This document shows positions 7,298 through 16,595 of a DNA stretch of 38,239 nt, piece by piece. Source of the DNA: a virus. The stretch lies in IMG/VR virus record IMGVR_UViG_3300020478_000024, positions 1 through 38,239 of that record. The stretch is one strand, 5' to 3'. A program made the position numbers and the translations under genes. Every line of letters starts with the position of its first letter. The first letter of the stretch is position 1. A model generated the notes under the pieces. That model was not told the origin of the DNA. It saw nothing but the letters and a program-made list of their open reading frames with translations, and did no database searches.

Positions 7298-8841
7298 TAG
7301 TATATCTTAACGAATAGAGATGACTTATCTAGTTGTGAACTAGCATACAAATAAAGAGATTGTACTATTTGATCTGCATGTTCGGGATTATCCCCCAATG
7401 CTTTCAAGAAACGCAATCCATTCAATTTACTATACCTCCACTCCTGTTCCTTTTGAGAAATCTCAAATGTATACTGATCTCTATCCTTGATAATAGAATC
7501 TCCCTTTTGAATATTCTGTGCACCAAAATCTATTAAAAGATCAACAATCTCTTTTGTAATCTTATTAGCTTGTGGACCTTTTTTAGCACATTCTGAATGG
7601 AAAGTTTGGTTTTTCCATGGGAAAGCATTTTTTCCTGTTATCGTATTAACTATGTTAGCAACTTGCTCACCTCCAACACGACCATGTGCTGCTGTTGCTC
7701 CCTTGAGTTCTATCTGCCACGATGCCTTCTTACCACCAAAGTTTCTACACTGGAATTTATCATAGAATCCAGAACTATAATACAAATAAAAGTCAATAGG
7801 ATTTGCTCCTCTATTCTCAAAGAATAATTGATACCCACCTTGTTGATTTTTATTAATAAACTTTATAGATTTAGCAGCATCCTTCCTATCTTGTGATGAT
7901 CCAGCATTAAGTATAGAAAAGTTAGCATTAGCACCAAGTTTCTTTAAAGAAATACCAACCAATGTTGCATCTGATATTTTATTTGTTGTGATTGTACCAG
8001 CAAGTTTTAAAATGTAATCATTTACATCATCAATAAACGGCTTGGAATCAAGATCAGATGTAAAACCATCAACTGACATCCACACATCAGCAGGATTCCA
8101 CTTATCCTCGGAAACACCACCAATTTCACTCTTTACCCTATTATATGCTTTCGATAAACTACCTTTAACAGTCTTTTGACCATCAATATCCTTACCACGA
8201 TAGAATATAACATTACCAGTACCCTTCATCGTCACACGTTGATGAAGTCTATTTGCTCCAGCACAATGAGATACGTGCCAAAGCATATCAGGAACCCCTA
8301 TCCTTTCCTTACTCTTATCAAGTCTACAATAGTTAAATGCTTCATTCCAATGGTCCTCACTAATACCTAGTTCAGGATCTAAATCTGCCTTAATAACATT
8401 ATAACGTAGTGAAGCATACACAGCAAAAGTACATTCATTAATAGCAGTTTGTGCTGCACCACCACCAGACCCACCACTCTTTAGTGGTTTTACATATATA
8501 CGAAATATTTTTTCAGTCGTACCTACTGTAACAGGAATATCAATTTGCCTGTCTGGAGTACCTTCAAGAAAACTATACTTTGACTTACCCTGATTCCAAT
8601 TACTTACAGTCTTCTCTACTAAAGCACTCTTAATATTATTAACTGCTCTAGTTCTTTCTGCTTCTGGTACTTCTACCTTCAAACCAAGAATTATCTTCTT
8701 TCCACTCTTGGGATCTGCTACATTATTAATACTAAAAGATAGGTAGTTATATCCTTCACCAATAAGACAATCAGTTACATCGGTGGCTCTTCTAACCCAA
8801 TTACCAGTTAATATACCCCACTCTGTTTGTTTCTTGGCCAT
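7297..8841 (-). CDS. Large protein of unknown function, possible PD-(D/E)XK-like nuclease
   Basis: 514 residues from the ATG at 8841; the preceding in-frame TTG would add one residue. Features include KPLKSGGSGGGAAQTAINE (119-137), KWNPADVW (247-254) and GISLKK (296-301). The last two, P-A-D followed about 45 residues later by S-L-K, resemble the PD...(D/E/S)xK metal site of restriction-type nucleases, with Glu137 a candidate further acidic residue. The C-terminal third is helical. This is a motif reading, not an established family match. The gene is coupled to the ligase/HIGH fusion by TAATG, suggesting a joint role in nucleic-acid end processing, DNA uptake control or repair. No signal peptide or membrane helix is seen. 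Confidence 0.7.
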   Translation of the reverse strand: MAKKQTEWGILTGNWVRRATDVTDCLIGEGYNYLSFSINNVADPKSGKKIILGLKVEVPEAERTRAVNNIKSALVEKTVSNWNQGKSKYSFLEGTPDRQIDIPVTVGTTEKIFRIYVKPLKSGGSGGGAAQTAINECTFAVYASLRYNVIKADLDPELGISEDHWNEAFNYCRLDKSKERIGVPDMLWHVSHCAGANRLHQRVTMKGTGNVIFYRGKDIDGQKTVKGSLSKAYNRVKSEIGGVSEDKWNPADVWMSVDGFTSDLDSKPFIDDVNDYILKLAGTITTNKISDATLVGISLKKLGANANFSILNAGSSQDRKDAAKSIKFINKNQQGGYQLFFENRGANPIDFYLYYSSGFYDKFQCRNFGGKKASWQIELKGATAAHGRVGGEQVANIVNTITGKNAFPWKNQTFHSECAKKGPQANKITKEIVDLLIDFGAQNIQKGDSIIKDRDQYTFEISQKEQEWRYSKLNGLRFLKALGDNPEHADQIVQSLYLYASSQLDKSSLFVKIY

Positions 8842-8866
8842 CAAACAAAAGAATACTTTCTCTTAT

Positions 8867-9058
8867 TTAGATTACCATACCATGTTCTTCCCGTAATATC
8901 TTCTTGTAAGGACCACCAGGATTAGCATCTCTGACTTCCTTAACCAACTTAATCTTCTCATATAATGGAGCAACCAATGGTTCACCTACGTTCTTACGTG
9001 ACTTCCATAGTTGTGTCACGATAACTTCTAATTCTATATCATCAATTGGTAGTTCCAT
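8867..9058 (-). CDS. Small protein of unknown function (63 residues)
   Basis: Begins MELPIDDIELEVIVTQLWKSRK and is mostly helical and charged, ending in EEHGMVI. It overlaps the previous 70-residue gene by 17 bases and precedes the 514-residue gene by 25 bases. No known motif is visible. Its tight packing on the coding strand supports a real gene. Confidence 0.65.
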   Translation of the reverse strand: MELPIDDIELEVIVTQLWKSRKNVGEPLVAPLYEKIKLVKEVRDANPGGPYKKILREEHGMVI

Positions 9059-9254
9059 GTGGCTCCATCTTTATAAATTGTTCATTGGTATTGTAATACA
9101 ATTTGTAGTTTCTTGTATTCACATAATACCCAACGATCTCATCACCATCACAGTGCCACCCATATCCAGTTACAGGTTCCCTGACACCATCTATTGTCAA
9201 TCCTTTGTTAGGGTTGTTCAAATAAGAATGATATCTCTCATCAAGATTAATCAT
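9042..9254 (-). CDS. Small Tyr/Asn-rich protein of unknown function (70 residues)
   Basis: MINLDERYHSYLNNPN opening, then GYGWHCDGDEIVGYYVNT and a beta-rich tail. It is rich in Tyr, Asn and Gly and looks like a small beta domain. No catalytic or metal motif is clear. The ATG overlaps the MazG stop as ATGA, and its end overlaps the next small gene by 17 bases, so it is part of the MazG-proximal operon. Confidence 0.65.
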   Translation of the reverse strand: MINLDERYHSYLNNPNKGLTIDGVREPVTGYGWHCDGDEIVGYYVNTRNYKLYYNTNEQFIKMEPHGTTN

Positions 9255-9655
9255 CTATCTCCCACTTGCCTACATTCACTAAAGTGTACATTAAACTCAC
9301 CGCCAGGATACCTAGACCTTAACTTGGTTATATTTCTCTCGATAACCTCATCAAAATCAACCTCTAATGCCATGCAAGCTTGGGCCACATACCACATAAC
9401 ATCACCCAACTCAATAATAAGATGCTCTCTATTATCATCGGTCCATGGTTTGCCTTGAAATACCATCTTCTTAACGATCTCAAGGAACTCACCAGATTCA
9501 GCAGCAAGCCCAACACCAGCAGTGGTAAGACGCTCAATATTGGCACCCTCTCTATCAAGTTCACCAATACGGTCAGCAAAATCGACAAAATTGGTTGAAG
9601 CATCCGAAGTAACAGCGGATACAAATTCTTCATATTTCTTGAAATTTACGGTCAT
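9251..9655 (-). CDS. mazG: MazG-like nucleotide pyrophosphohydrolase
   Basis: 134 residues of the all-alpha NTP pyrophosphohydrolase (MazG/dUTPase-type) superfamily. The metal-binding pattern is ExxE at 53-56 (AAESGEFLEIVKK) and ExxD at 82-85 (ELGDVMWYVAQ). Cyanophage MazG homologues are common. They were proposed to alter host (p)ppGpp or to trim nucleotides, and biochemical work points more to dGTP/dCTP hydrolysis; the substrate cannot be read from sequence. The ATG overlaps the gp41 stop as ATGA. Placing it directly behind the helicase fits a role in nucleotide recycling for phage DNA synthesis. Confidence 0.85.
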   Translation of the reverse strand: MTVNFKKYEEFVSAVTSDASTNFVDFADRIGELDREGANIERLTTAGVGLAAESGEFLEIVKKMVFQGKPWTDDNREHLIIELGDVMWYVAQACMALEVDFDEVIERNITKLRSRYPGGEFNVHFSECRQVGDR

Positions 9656-11043
9656 ATCACGAATGCATTAAATTTACTTTTACGATCACTGACTGGTGAC
9701 ACAGGTTGTTCTAAAACCTCTTCACTCTCGTCAGGTGTTATCTCTGAATCATCCACATTATACAACTTCATCTTGGATCTGTCAATCCCTACAGTGAATT
9801 TTCTATAATATGTAGGATCATTGTAACGGTTCTTCAACTGTTTAACCATGATCCTTCCAGACTGTTCTAATTCCTCACTACTTACCAAAGCAAACATAAA
9901 ATCAGCAGTAGCAGGAAGTCCAAACGATTCAGATGTATCTTCCAAACTTGGATCACTGCTACCAAAACCTGCTCTAGTAGTTTGAGTAGCAGATATAACA
10001 GGAATGTTATGTTCTACTGCTAGACCACGCAATTCTTCTGCAATCGCCTTCACATATGTATAAGAATTAACAATAGATCCTCTGTATCTAGAACTTGCAC
10101 ATATGTTAAGGTAATCAACAAAAATAATATCTGGTTTGAAATCTTTCTTCAACTGAAGATCAGACAATAATGCCTTAAAATGACCAGCATGAGCACTAGC
10201 AGTAGGATATTCTTTAATGATCATCTTACCTTCAGTCTTCCTACCAATCTCTCTAACCCTAGAGTTAAATAACTGCTCTGGTATAGTAGCAATATCCTTG
10301 ATATTTACATTCAATAGGTTAGCATCTATTCTTTCTGCGATCTTTTCCTCTGCCATCTCAAGTGTGATGTAGAGTACGTTCTTTCCTTGTGACAAACAAC
10401 CACTAGCCATGTGACACATGAACAGAGACTTACCAACACCAGTACCAGCAAGGGCAATGTTGAGAGTTTTGTTAGGTATTCCACCTTTGGTCACCAAATT
10501 AAATTTATCTAAATCAAAAGGAATTTTTGTCTCATCCTTATGGTAATATTCATAGCGTTTTTCAGCACTATCTACGTAATCATGTCCAATATATTCATCA
10601 AATGATACTGCCAATGCATCCTGTAGGATACTAGGGATAGCATCTGTAGTTAACTTCTCATCATTACCATCAGCAATCTTGATAGACTGCAATAAAGCAT
10701 TATAAACAGCACGTTCTTGACACCATTTCTCTGTAGTATCAAGCAACCACTCCTGATCAGGTAATGCTGGATCTTCTTTATTAATCCTATTATATTCTTC
10801 TACTTTAACAGAAGACTGTTGGAATTGTTCCTCACTTAAATCTGATCTCTTACCTAACCCAACGTTAACAACTTCTGCTGTAGGAACTGTGTCATATTTT
10901 ACAGAAAAATCCTGTATCTCTTCAAATATTGCTCTCTCTGACTGGTCATCAAAATACTCTGGTTTAAGAAACGGAACTACCTTACGAAAATACTCCTCAC
11001 TGAACAGAAGATGTCGTAAGATAGTACTTTCAACCTTATCCAT
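9652..11043 (-). CDS. 41: Replicative DNA helicase, T4 gp41-like
   Basis: 463-residue DnaB-family hexameric helicase that unwinds the fork 5' to 3' and recruits gp61 primase. The N-terminal domain (1 to about 175) is followed by the RecA-like motor. Walker A is AGTGVGKS at 199-206; Walker B is in [12 protein letters not shown]. An SATQTTR segment resembles the DNA-binding loop region after the sensor motif. The length matches T4 gp41 (475). The ATG overlaps the uvsX stop by 8 bases, and the stop overlaps mazG by 4, indicating one operon from gp43 onward. Confidence 0.95.
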   Translation of the reverse strand: MDKVESTILRHLLFSEEYFRKVVPFLKPEYFDDQSERAIFEEIQDFSVKYDTVPTAEVVNVGLGKRSDLSEEQFQQSSVKVEEYNRINKEDPALPDQEWLLDTTEKWCQERAVYNALLQSIKIADGNDEKLTTDAIPSILQDALAVSFDEYIGHDYVDSAEKRYEYYHKDETKIPFDLDKFNLVTKGGIPNKTLNIALAGTGVGKSLFMCHMASGCLSQGKNVLYITLEMAEEKIAERIDANLLNVNIKDIATIPEQLFNSRVREIGRKTEGKMIIKEYPTASAHAGHFKALLSDLQLKKDFKPDIIFVDYLNICASSRYRGSIVNSYTYVKAIAEELRGLAVEHNIPVISATQTTRAGFGSSDPSLEDTSESFGLPATADFMFALVSSEELEQSGRIMVKQLKNRYNDPTYYRKFTVGIDRSKMKLYNVDDSEITPDESEEVLEQPVSPVSDRKSKFNAFVI

Positions 11044-12046
11044 ACTTAAACTCCTTGCTAGCAGTCTCGTCTAGTGCTTGTAGTACTTGGTCAGTAAAAT
11101 ACTCGTGTGGTTTTGCCAGTATGTGTTTGGCATAGACCTTCTTTCCATTGATTTCGTATCTTCCTGCAACGTTTTTCCATAGTCCTGCAGTCTCACCAAG
11201 TTCCAACAGACCATAGTAACGCTCAAGACCACGATGATCAAAAAATAAACGAGTTTCGACTTTAGATCCTTCACGACTTAAACGGGACTTTTTCGCCTCA
11301 CATTTAATAATGTTTCCGACCAAATCGGTTCCTTCTTTTTCTTTTTTCTTCGAGAGATATACAATCGTGCTAGCACTATACTTAAGGCCAGAACCCCCGC
11401 CCATCTCTTTTGTAGGTACATACGAGCCAACAACATCATAGGTATGGTTTGTTACTATCATGGGTATATTTGCCTTACCTAATTTCAAGGTAAGAATTCT
11501 AAAACAAGACTTAACAAGTTGTGCTTTAGTCATGTCACGAACATTTTTGTCATCCGAGGCATCTTGTACCTCTTTATTAGTCGCTAGCATGCCGAGAGAG
11601 TCCAGCACAAACATGAGAGGTTTCCTCTCTTCCTTGGGCTGCTCTAGGTATTTATCTATGACTCTGACTGCCTGGGTTCTAAATTCTTCAATAGTATTGA
11701 CAGGAAAAATTACTAACCTTTTGGAATCGATACCCCTTGTCTCAACCATTTCTTTAGAGATGGCAGATTCAGTTTCAAAATAAACGACTCCAGCATCAGG
11801 ATGGGTATCAAGAAAATGCCTAACCACAGAAAGACAAAAGAAAGTCTTCCCAGTCCCAGTTTCTCCAGCAAGTGCCGTAATCTTATTAGAGGGAAGTCCT
11901 CCGAAAATAGAACCACTGACCAGGGCATTAAATATATAACTTCCAGTATCAATGAAAGACTCAACGTCACCAGCAGCAATACCATCAGCAGCGATAGAAG
12001 CATATTCATTCTTACTATCCTTGATTACTTGTTGTAAAAAATCCAT
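11036..12046 (-). CDS. uvsX: RecA-like recombinase UvsX
   Basis: 336-residue strand-exchange ATPase that forms filaments on single-stranded DNA and drives recombination-dependent replication with UvsY. Walker A is GETGTGKT at 61-68; Walker B is in [25 protein letters not shown] segment corresponds to the DNA-binding L2 region. It is shorter than T4 UvsX (391). It begins 1 base after the gp43 stop and overlaps gp41, so polymerase, recombinase and helicase are co-expressed. Confidence 0.95.
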   Translation of the reverse strand: MDFLQQVIKDSKNEYASIAADGIAAGDVESFIDTGSYIFNALVSGSIFGGLPSNKITALAGETGTGKTFFCLSVVRHFLDTHPDAGVVYFETESAISKEMVETRGIDSKRLVIFPVNTIEEFRTQAVRVIDKYLEQPKEERKPLMFVLDSLGMLATNKEVQDASDDKNVRDMTKAQLVKSCFRILTLKLGKANIPMIVTNHTYDVVGSYVPTKEMGGGSGLKYSASTIVYLSKKKEKEGTDLVGNIIKCEAKKSRLSREGSKVETRLFFDHRGLERYYGLLELGETAGLWKNVAGRYEINGKKVYAKHILAKPHEYFTDQVLQALDETASKEFKYG

Positions 12047-12047
12047 A

Positions 12048-14570
12048 TTAATTTAAAAATTGTAACAACGACACCTTCCTCTCGGAATCCCAACCTATAC
12101 ATTGTAGCACATTATGTAGTGGTTCGTAAAAAGACTTCTCAAATTGTCGTGAATAGTCAATATACTTTTCCAGATTAAATTCTGTAGGGATACGACCCAT
12201 AAAGGACACCACATTCTGCATGAATGGATTAGGCATCCGAAGATATATAAATTTAATCTTTTCTCCCTCTTGTATGGACGCATATTTATGTGTCACATCA
12301 TGCTTTCTAACATAAAAATTATAAAGCAAGGCACCACGTACATGAATAGGAGTACCCTTAACAAATATATCAGAATTACTCCTATATTTGTCTAAACCAT
12401 TAACACCACGTGGAAATGCAATGTCAGCATAGTCCTGCCTTCTGGTTTCCTCCTTTACTTTATCAATATACTGTAGGATATCATCATTATTACCTGTAAT
12501 AATAATCTTAAATGCATCTACAAGTCTATCTCTAAAGTATTGTGGGGTAGATGATCGTTGAGTCTCTAGTCCCATGATTTTCATCTTGGGTTTCTCGTAT
12601 CTTACACCCTCACTATCCCATACGTCAAGGATATATCTCTTTTTGGCAGTCCAAATACCTTTAGAAGCAATGTTCTCTCGTTTCATGACCATCTTCTGGT
12701 CATAAGCATTCAGGTAACTCGCCAATTCTTGGTAAGAACTCTCAATATACTTCTCAAATTCCAGATTACAGATCTTATCAAGGAACGAAACAACGCTTTC
12801 ATCAGTTTTCTCTCTCCCCTCGTATACAGATTTAACCAAAGGACCCAAATTAAGGTACATGGAATCAGTATCTGAAGCAATAACATAATCTTCTCCATCA
12901 GTTTTGAGTATCTTATTCAGATACGCATTCATCTTATCACCAATCCACCTGATAGATAACTGTCCTGATGTGGTAATTGCTTCTGCAATCTCCAAACGAT
13001 AGTATCTAAAATGCTCATTACCAATGGCACCATAAGCACTGTTCAACTGGATCTTTCTTGCCATCTGGATGTTATTACACCTGGCAATTTCCTTCTTTAA
13101 TTCGACACTAGGATTCTTCTCATAAGCTTGCTTTGCTTTGAGCATCTTCTTCTTATAGATGGTACGTTCTTCGTAAATTTTCTCCATAAGTTTAGGAAGA
13201 AAACCCTGAAATGTTGTGTCATATAACGTACCATTAGCACATACAGTACATCCCTTTAGATCACCTAGCGGTTCCTGTTTGTAAAGTAACCGTTCAATTG
13301 ATGCACTGGGGCGTTTTCTCGGCAGCAGGGTCTCTGGCGAGAGATTGTACTGCATGATGAGATGAGGATACAGACTATTAAGGTCGAAACTAACGACCCA
13401 ATCGTAAATACCTGGGATCGGTTCTTTGACATAAGCTCCTACATACTGACTGTTTTTCTCCGCTTGCTTTTTTGGTGGAATTACTACGTTTTGCCTTGCA
13501 AGATAAACATATATGATGTTATCCCACATTCTAACCTGTGAATATACATCCTCAAAATTAACCTTGGCATCATATGCCATAGTAATGGCAAGTTCCAAGA
13601 GTTTCATCTTATCATCTAGTAGATCAACTAGACGAACGTCATGGATGTTATACTCTACAAACTTTTCCCAATCATTATCATAAAATTCTTTAAAAGTATC
13701 ATGCTCCGAATGATCAAGTTTCTTTTGTCCTAGTTCAACAAATGCAATATGGTCTAAACGATAGGACTCTTGATTGGTATATGTAAACTTCTTATATAAC
13801 TCTAGATAATCTAGGACGGCAATACCAGTAATATCATAAGCAATATTCTTTCTACCTTTGATATATATCTCCCTAAAGTAAATATTCTTCCAGGGTGAAA
13901 TTAATCTTGATTCTTTCTCTCCTACAATCCTATTAATCCTACGAATAATATAGGGCATATCAAATAACTGCACATTCCATCCAGTAATTACATCTGGATA
14001 GTTTGTGGACCACCAATGAATGAATGCCTTAAGCATCCCTTCCTCGGTATTAAAATGCATGTACCTAACATCACCATCAATACCATCCCTGGCATTGTGA
14101 TCATAAGCACGTGTACCAAAAACAGATATCAATCCAGAATATGAATCTTTGATACTAATAAGTAAAATCTCTTGGTCAGCACTCTCGATATCAGGGAACC
14201 CATTCTCTGCCCCTGTCTCAATATCAAGTGTAAAGACACGTATCAAATTAAAATCATATTCCATATCCTCATCAGGATACTCTTCAAAGATATACTGATT
14301 AAGATATCTAGTCTGACCACAGATATCAAAATCAGGTATACCCCTATGATCTTCTATAAAAGTCTTGGCATCCCTAATAGATCCCTGTTTTACAGCACGA
14401 ACACTCTTTCCATCTAAAGTCTTCCATGCAACACCAGAAGGTTTTCCTTTAGTTGCTGGAAGATATAGTGTTGGATTGAAATTTACCTTGTCATTAAAAG
14501 CATTACCATTTTCATAACCACGAACGAGAACTGCATTACCTGCTTGCTCTACACTGGTATAAAACTTCAT
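12048..14570 (-). CDS. 43: DNA polymerase, T4 gp43-like family B
   Basis: 840-residue replicative polymerase with 3'-5' proofreading. Exonuclease residues are Asp116/Glu118 (TLDIETG), then WNVQLFDMP around 199-206 and YNIHD at 307-311. Polymerase motif A is SFDLNSLYP (Asp396), motif [10 protein letters not shown] at 506-514, motif C DTDS at 567-570. The C-terminal peptide ending VSLLQFLN is a likely sliding-clamp binding tail. Slightly shorter than T4 gp43 (898), with no intein or split seen. Its ATG overlaps the preceding Sm-like gene stop as TAATG. In T4, RegA and gp43 itself regulate translation of this message; no RNA hairpin operator is clear here. Confidence 0.97.
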   Translation of the reverse strand: MKFYTSVEQAGNAVLVRGYENGNAFNDKVNFNPTLYLPATKGKPSGVAWKTLDGKSVRAVKQGSIRDAKTFIEDHRGIPDFDICGQTRYLNQYIFEEYPDEDMEYDFNLIRVFTLDIETGAENGFPDIESADQEILLISIKDSYSGLISVFGTRAYDHNARDGIDGDVRYMHFNTEEGMLKAFIHWWSTNYPDVITGWNVQLFDMPYIIRRINRIVGEKESRLISPWKNIYFREIYIKGRKNIAYDITGIAVLDYLELYKKFTYTNQESYRLDHIAFVELGQKKLDHSEHDTFKEFYDNDWEKFVEYNIHDVRLVDLLDDKMKLLELAITMAYDAKVNFEDVYSQVRMWDNIIYVYLARQNVVIPPKKQAEKNSQYVGAYVKEPIPGIYDWVVSFDLNSLYPHLIMQYNLSPETLLPRKRPSASIERLLYKQEPLGDLKGCTVCANGTLYDTTFQGFLPKLMEKIYEERTIYKKKMLKAKQAYEKNPSVELKKEIARCNNIQMARKIQLNSAYGAIGNEHFRYYRLEIAEAITTSGQLSIRWIGDKMNAYLNKILKTDGEDYVIASDTDSMYLNLGPLVKSVYEGREKTDESVVSFLDKICNLEFEKYIESSYQELASYLNAYDQKMVMKRENIASKGIWTAKKRYILDVWDSEGVRYEKPKMKIMGLETQRSSTPQYFRDRLVDAFKIIITGNNDDILQYIDKVKEETRRQDYADIAFPRGVNGLDKYRSNSDIFVKGTPIHVRGALLYNFYVRKHDVTHKYASIQEGEKIKFIYLRMPNPFMQNVVSFMGRIPTEFNLEKYIDYSRQFEKSFYEPLHNVLQCIGWDSERKVSLLQFLN

Positions 14571-14806
14571 TAGTCATTATATAATTTAAGGATTTCATCA
14601 TCAGGTTCTGCTATTACAAAAATATCAGTTGACCTGACTGCAATCTCCTCATCTTTTGAATAAGGAGGATAATTGATCAATTCACGATCATCAGTTATCT
14701 CACATGGAGATTTTAACACACAGTCTGGGTCACCAAGTTCAACCCCTGGGATCTCTTCAATTTCTGAAATGATCCACTTACCATCAAGTCGTAGTATCTT
14801 TATCAT
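14570..14806 (-). CDS. Sm-like protein A
   Basis: 78 residues. It shares a pattern with three other proteins in this window: a first strand (LRLDGKWIISEIEEI), a Cys/Val strand before Pro (CVLKSPCEI), an aromatic-proline-aromatic PPYS, then IFVIAEPDDEILKLY. This alternating beta pattern fits the Sm/Lsm fold; a structure of a Sm-like protein of probable cyanophage origin has been described. Sm proteins form rings and bind RNA, so RNA chaperoning or regulation is possible. It lies directly before gp43 (TAATG) and overlaps the previous Sm-like gene by 23 bases. Function is inferred from fold only. Confidence 0.7.
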   Translation of the reverse strand: MIKILRLDGKWIISEIEEIPGVELGDPDCVLKSPCEITDDRELINYPPYSKDEEIAVRSTDIFVIAEPDDEILKLYND

Positions 14807-15377
14807 CTCGTGTCATATCAAGCATTTCTCTATCAGGATCTACACTGCCATCAGGCATGACTGAATCCTCTGGATACTGGATACCAGGAATAGAATTATC
14901 ATGTTGATTAGGATCATTAAATTCTTCTGGAGGAACATAATTAGGATCATCCATAGGAACTCCACCTGGAGCAATCCCTTGCTCTCCTGGTTTAAACCCT
15001 GTTCCAGCAGGTACAACACCTGTTTCAGCAGCAGCAGGAACTGCTTGCTGTTGAGTTGCTGATTGTTCTGCAGCAACTGCCTGTTCAACAGTCTGTGCAT
15101 ATGCCTGTGACAATCCAGGATCAGCAGTACCAACTGCCATCACTGATGCAAAAGGAATCTTGAATTGAGTGTCCGAAGAATAAGGAAGCCACTTACTAAA
15201 ACGTACCTGAACTTCCTGGTTGACAACTGCTTGATCAGTTGATTCAACATTTAAATTATATGGACGTACAAACATCAGACATACTGGTTTGCCATCCTCT
15301 TTATTATCTTCACGGACCTCTTGAAGGTCCGTGATCACACGTTCTCCTGACTGGAGAACAACAATTGCTATAGCCAT
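14784..15377 (-). CDS. Sm-like protein B with Pro/Gln-rich tail
   Basis: 197 residues. Residues 1 to about 95 match the Sm-like pattern: VVLQSGERVITDLQEV, VCLMFVRPYNL, WLPYSSD, then VMAVGTADPGLSQAY. Residues about 100-197 form a long low-complexity tail rich in Gln, Ala, Pro, Gly and then Asp, probably disordered. Such a tail on an Sm-like core could recruit partners or RNA, as with the C-terminal tail of Hfq. A promoter region with both host-type and late-type elements lies upstream (15401-15429). Its end overlaps Sm-like protein A by 23 bases. Confidence 0.75.
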   Translation of the reverse strand: MAIAIVVLQSGERVITDLQEVREDNKEDGKPVCLMFVRPYNLNVESTDQAVVNQEVQVRFSKWLPYSSDTQFKIPFASVMAVGTADPGLSQAYAQTVEQAVAAEQSATQQQAVPAAAETGVVPAGTGFKPGEQGIAPGGVPMDDPNYVPPEEFNDPNQHDNSIPGIQYPEDSVMPDGSVDPDREMLDMTRDDKDTTT

Positions 15378-15400
15378 CTATTCGCCTTCGGTTTGAGTGT

Positions 15401-15429
15401 ATTGTATCATGTCCTATTTATTCTGTCAA
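15401..15429 (-). promoter_or_regulatory. Host sigma70-type promoter for the Sm-like/polymerase operon
   Basis: TTGACA at 15429-15424 on the minus strand, 17 bases, then TACAAT at 15406-15401 (5/6). It would start transcription about 15394, leaving a short leader before the ATG at 15377. It probably drives both Sm-like genes, gp43, uvsX and gp41. A late octamer (15415-15422) is embedded in its spacer. Confidence 0.75.
15415..15422 (-). promoter_or_regulatory. Late-type AATAAATA within the host-type promoter
   Basis: AATAAATA on the minus strand lies between the -35 and -10 boxes of the host-type promoter at 15401-15429 and 38 bases before the Sm-like ATG. It would allow the same gene set to stay on when gp55-directed transcription takes over. 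It also overlaps the stop region of hsp20. Confidence 0.5.
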
Positions 15430-15873
15430 CAGGACTTTTTCCTTTTTCCCAGGAAGTGCCTCGTTGATCGAGTAAGTGATCTTACGTTGGTGCTCTGGAA
15501 TAATTTTTTCCAGTCTAACACTCAATAGACCATCTTGGAATGAAACGTCAGAAACCTTAACATCATCACCTAACTGCCATGTGTTAGTGAATGCACGTTT
15601 TGATAGTCCTTGATGAAGATATGTTACCTGTTCCCTTGCACCTGTCTTTGTTTTAGATGCGACCTTAAGTACGTTTGTCTCTGTTTCTACTACTATCTCA
15701 TCCTTACTGAAACCTGCGAGAGCAATTTCGATTTCAAAAGTTGTGTTATCGTGCTTGATGAGATTGTATGGTGGGTAGCTCACATTGTGTGAACTCATTG
15801 ACTCTAGACGATGAAAAATATCATCCAAGCCAACATTGAAAGGGGAATAAACATCCCATGCGAGATTAGTCAT
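15418..15873 (-). CDS. hsp20: Small heat shock protein Hsp20
   Basis: 151-residue alpha-crystallin-type chaperone of the IbpA family, which holds unfolding proteins in a refoldable state without ATP. The alpha-crystallin domain spans about residues 38-135: FEIEIALAGFSKDEIVVETE, YLHQGLSKRAF, then the SVRLEKIIPEHQRK region. Hsp20 is a core gene in marine T4-like cyanophages and may protect capsid or host proteins during infection. A good AGGAG lies upstream of the ATG. A late octamer and a complex inverted repeat (15892-15948) lie in the leader. Confidence 0.95.
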   Translation of the reverse strand: MTNLAWDVYSPFNVGLDDIFHRLESMSSHNVSYPPYNLIKHDNTTFEIEIALAGFSKDEIVVETETNVLKVASKTKTGAREQVTYLHQGLSKRAFTNTWQLGDDVKVSDVSFQDGLLSVRLEKIIPEHQRKITYSINEALPGKKEKVLLTE

Positions 15874-15891
15874 TATTCTAGCTCCTATTAA

Positions 15892-15948
15892 GCGAGTTTG
15901 TTTGTGTGGACCCGTTAGGCATCCACCATTATTTATTAAACAAACTGC
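15892..15948 (-). promoter_or_regulatory. Inverted repeat in the hsp20 leader enclosing a late promoter
   Basis: AGTTTGTTT (15895-15903) and AAACAAACT (15938-15946) are perfect 9-bp arms, extendable by GC/GC with one bulge. Inside is a second dyad, GTGGA (15906-15910) and TCCAC (15922-15926). The late octamer (15930-15937) lies between the arms. A run of seven T follows on the plus strand (15949-15955), so on that strand it looks like an intrinsic terminator. On the minus strand, early read-through RNA would form the stem while late-initiated RNA would lack one arm. Confidence 0.6.
15930..15937 (-). promoter_or_regulatory. Late promoter AATAAATA for hsp20
   Basis: AATAAATA on the minus strand, 56 bases before the hsp20 ATG. 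It lies inside the long inverted repeat of the leader. The RNA would begin around 15924. Confidence 0.6.
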
Positions 15949-15964
15949 TTTTTTTAAGGTGCGG

Positions 15965-16366
15965 TTACTCCCACCGTGTACATACTAGTTCAACTGCCTG
16001 GTCTACTGGATTAACATACTGTTCAGCAATCTGAAATCCTTCCTGCTTAACTGCAGAAACAACACTAGTCAATGCATACTGTTGTGTAAGTTTCTTAATG
16101 AACATCTCAACAGGAACATTAAGATCCCATGTCTGCTCATCTACAACCATCTCAAAACACTCTTCTTCCTGGTTCCACTTAAATCCAACCTTACCATTAA
16201 CACTAGTAAAATCCACAGGAACATCAGGATGACCCTTTGCATGTTGAGCATCAGCAACAACCATAACCTGTTGTTCCTGTACGGTATCATACTGGAGTGA
16301 TTTTAATGCCTCAACTATGTGCTCTTGATCATGTAATTTGGTCTTAATGCAACTAAAGTGGGACAT
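15965..16366 (-). CDS. DUF1257 (Ycf35) family protein
   Basis: 133 residues: MSHFSCIKTKLHDQEHIVEAL opening and the closing VELVCTRWE are typical of Ycf35, a conserved cyanobacterial and plastid protein of unknown function. There is no membrane helix. In cyanobacteria ycf35 is often next to a DUF2997 gene; here the same pair is present in the same order, overlapping by 14 bases, which suggests a block acquired from a host. A role in iron, ferredoxin or photosystem maintenance has been suggested from context but is unproven. Confidence 0.85.
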   Translation of the reverse strand: MSHFSCIKTKLHDQEHIVEALKSLQYDTVQEQQVMVVADAQHAKGHPDVPVDFTSVNGKVGFKWNQEEECFEMVVDEQTWDLNVPVEMFIKKLTQQYALTSVVSAVKQEGFQIAEQYVNPVDQAVELVCTRWE

Positions 16367-16562
16367 TGTTCTCTTGATTTAGTACTACTTGTTCTTGTGA
16401 TGAGTACCTATCAGCAGTAGGTTCTCTATACTGCAACTGCCCAAGTGCCTTCTCAATATTCTCCGTCAGAAGTTCACATGAAGGACCAGTACATCCCTCT
16501 ACGATCTCTTCTACAATACCATCTTGACGAATACGAAACTTGATAGTCTGTTGATGTGCCAT
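16353..16562 (-). CDS. DUF2997 family protein
   Basis: 69 residues from the ATG at 16562, chosen because the family begins near MAHQQTIKFRIRQDGIVEE; an upstream GTG at 16574 would add four residues. The motif EEIVEGCTGPSC is the family hallmark, with two Cys that may bind a metal or form a disulphide. It precedes and overlaps the Ycf35-type gene, as in cyanobacteria. Neither start has a strong Shine-Dalgarno. Confidence 0.8.
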   Translation of the reverse strand: MAHQQTIKFRIRQDGIVEEIVEGCTGPSCELLTENIEKALGQLQYREPTADRYSSQEQVVLNQENNVPL

Positions 16563-16595
16563 TTGATACACCACAAGGTCTATCTATTTAGTTAA

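Noticed and set aside
9057-9458. Plus-strand open frame of 133 codons opposite the MazG gene
   Set aside because: It is antisense to three well-supported genes, with no promoter or Shine-Dalgarno, and its composition is that of a reverse complement.
15949-15955. Minus-strand terminator before hsp20
   Set aside because: The T-run is on the plus strand, so it would not end the minus-strand transcript that carries the genes.
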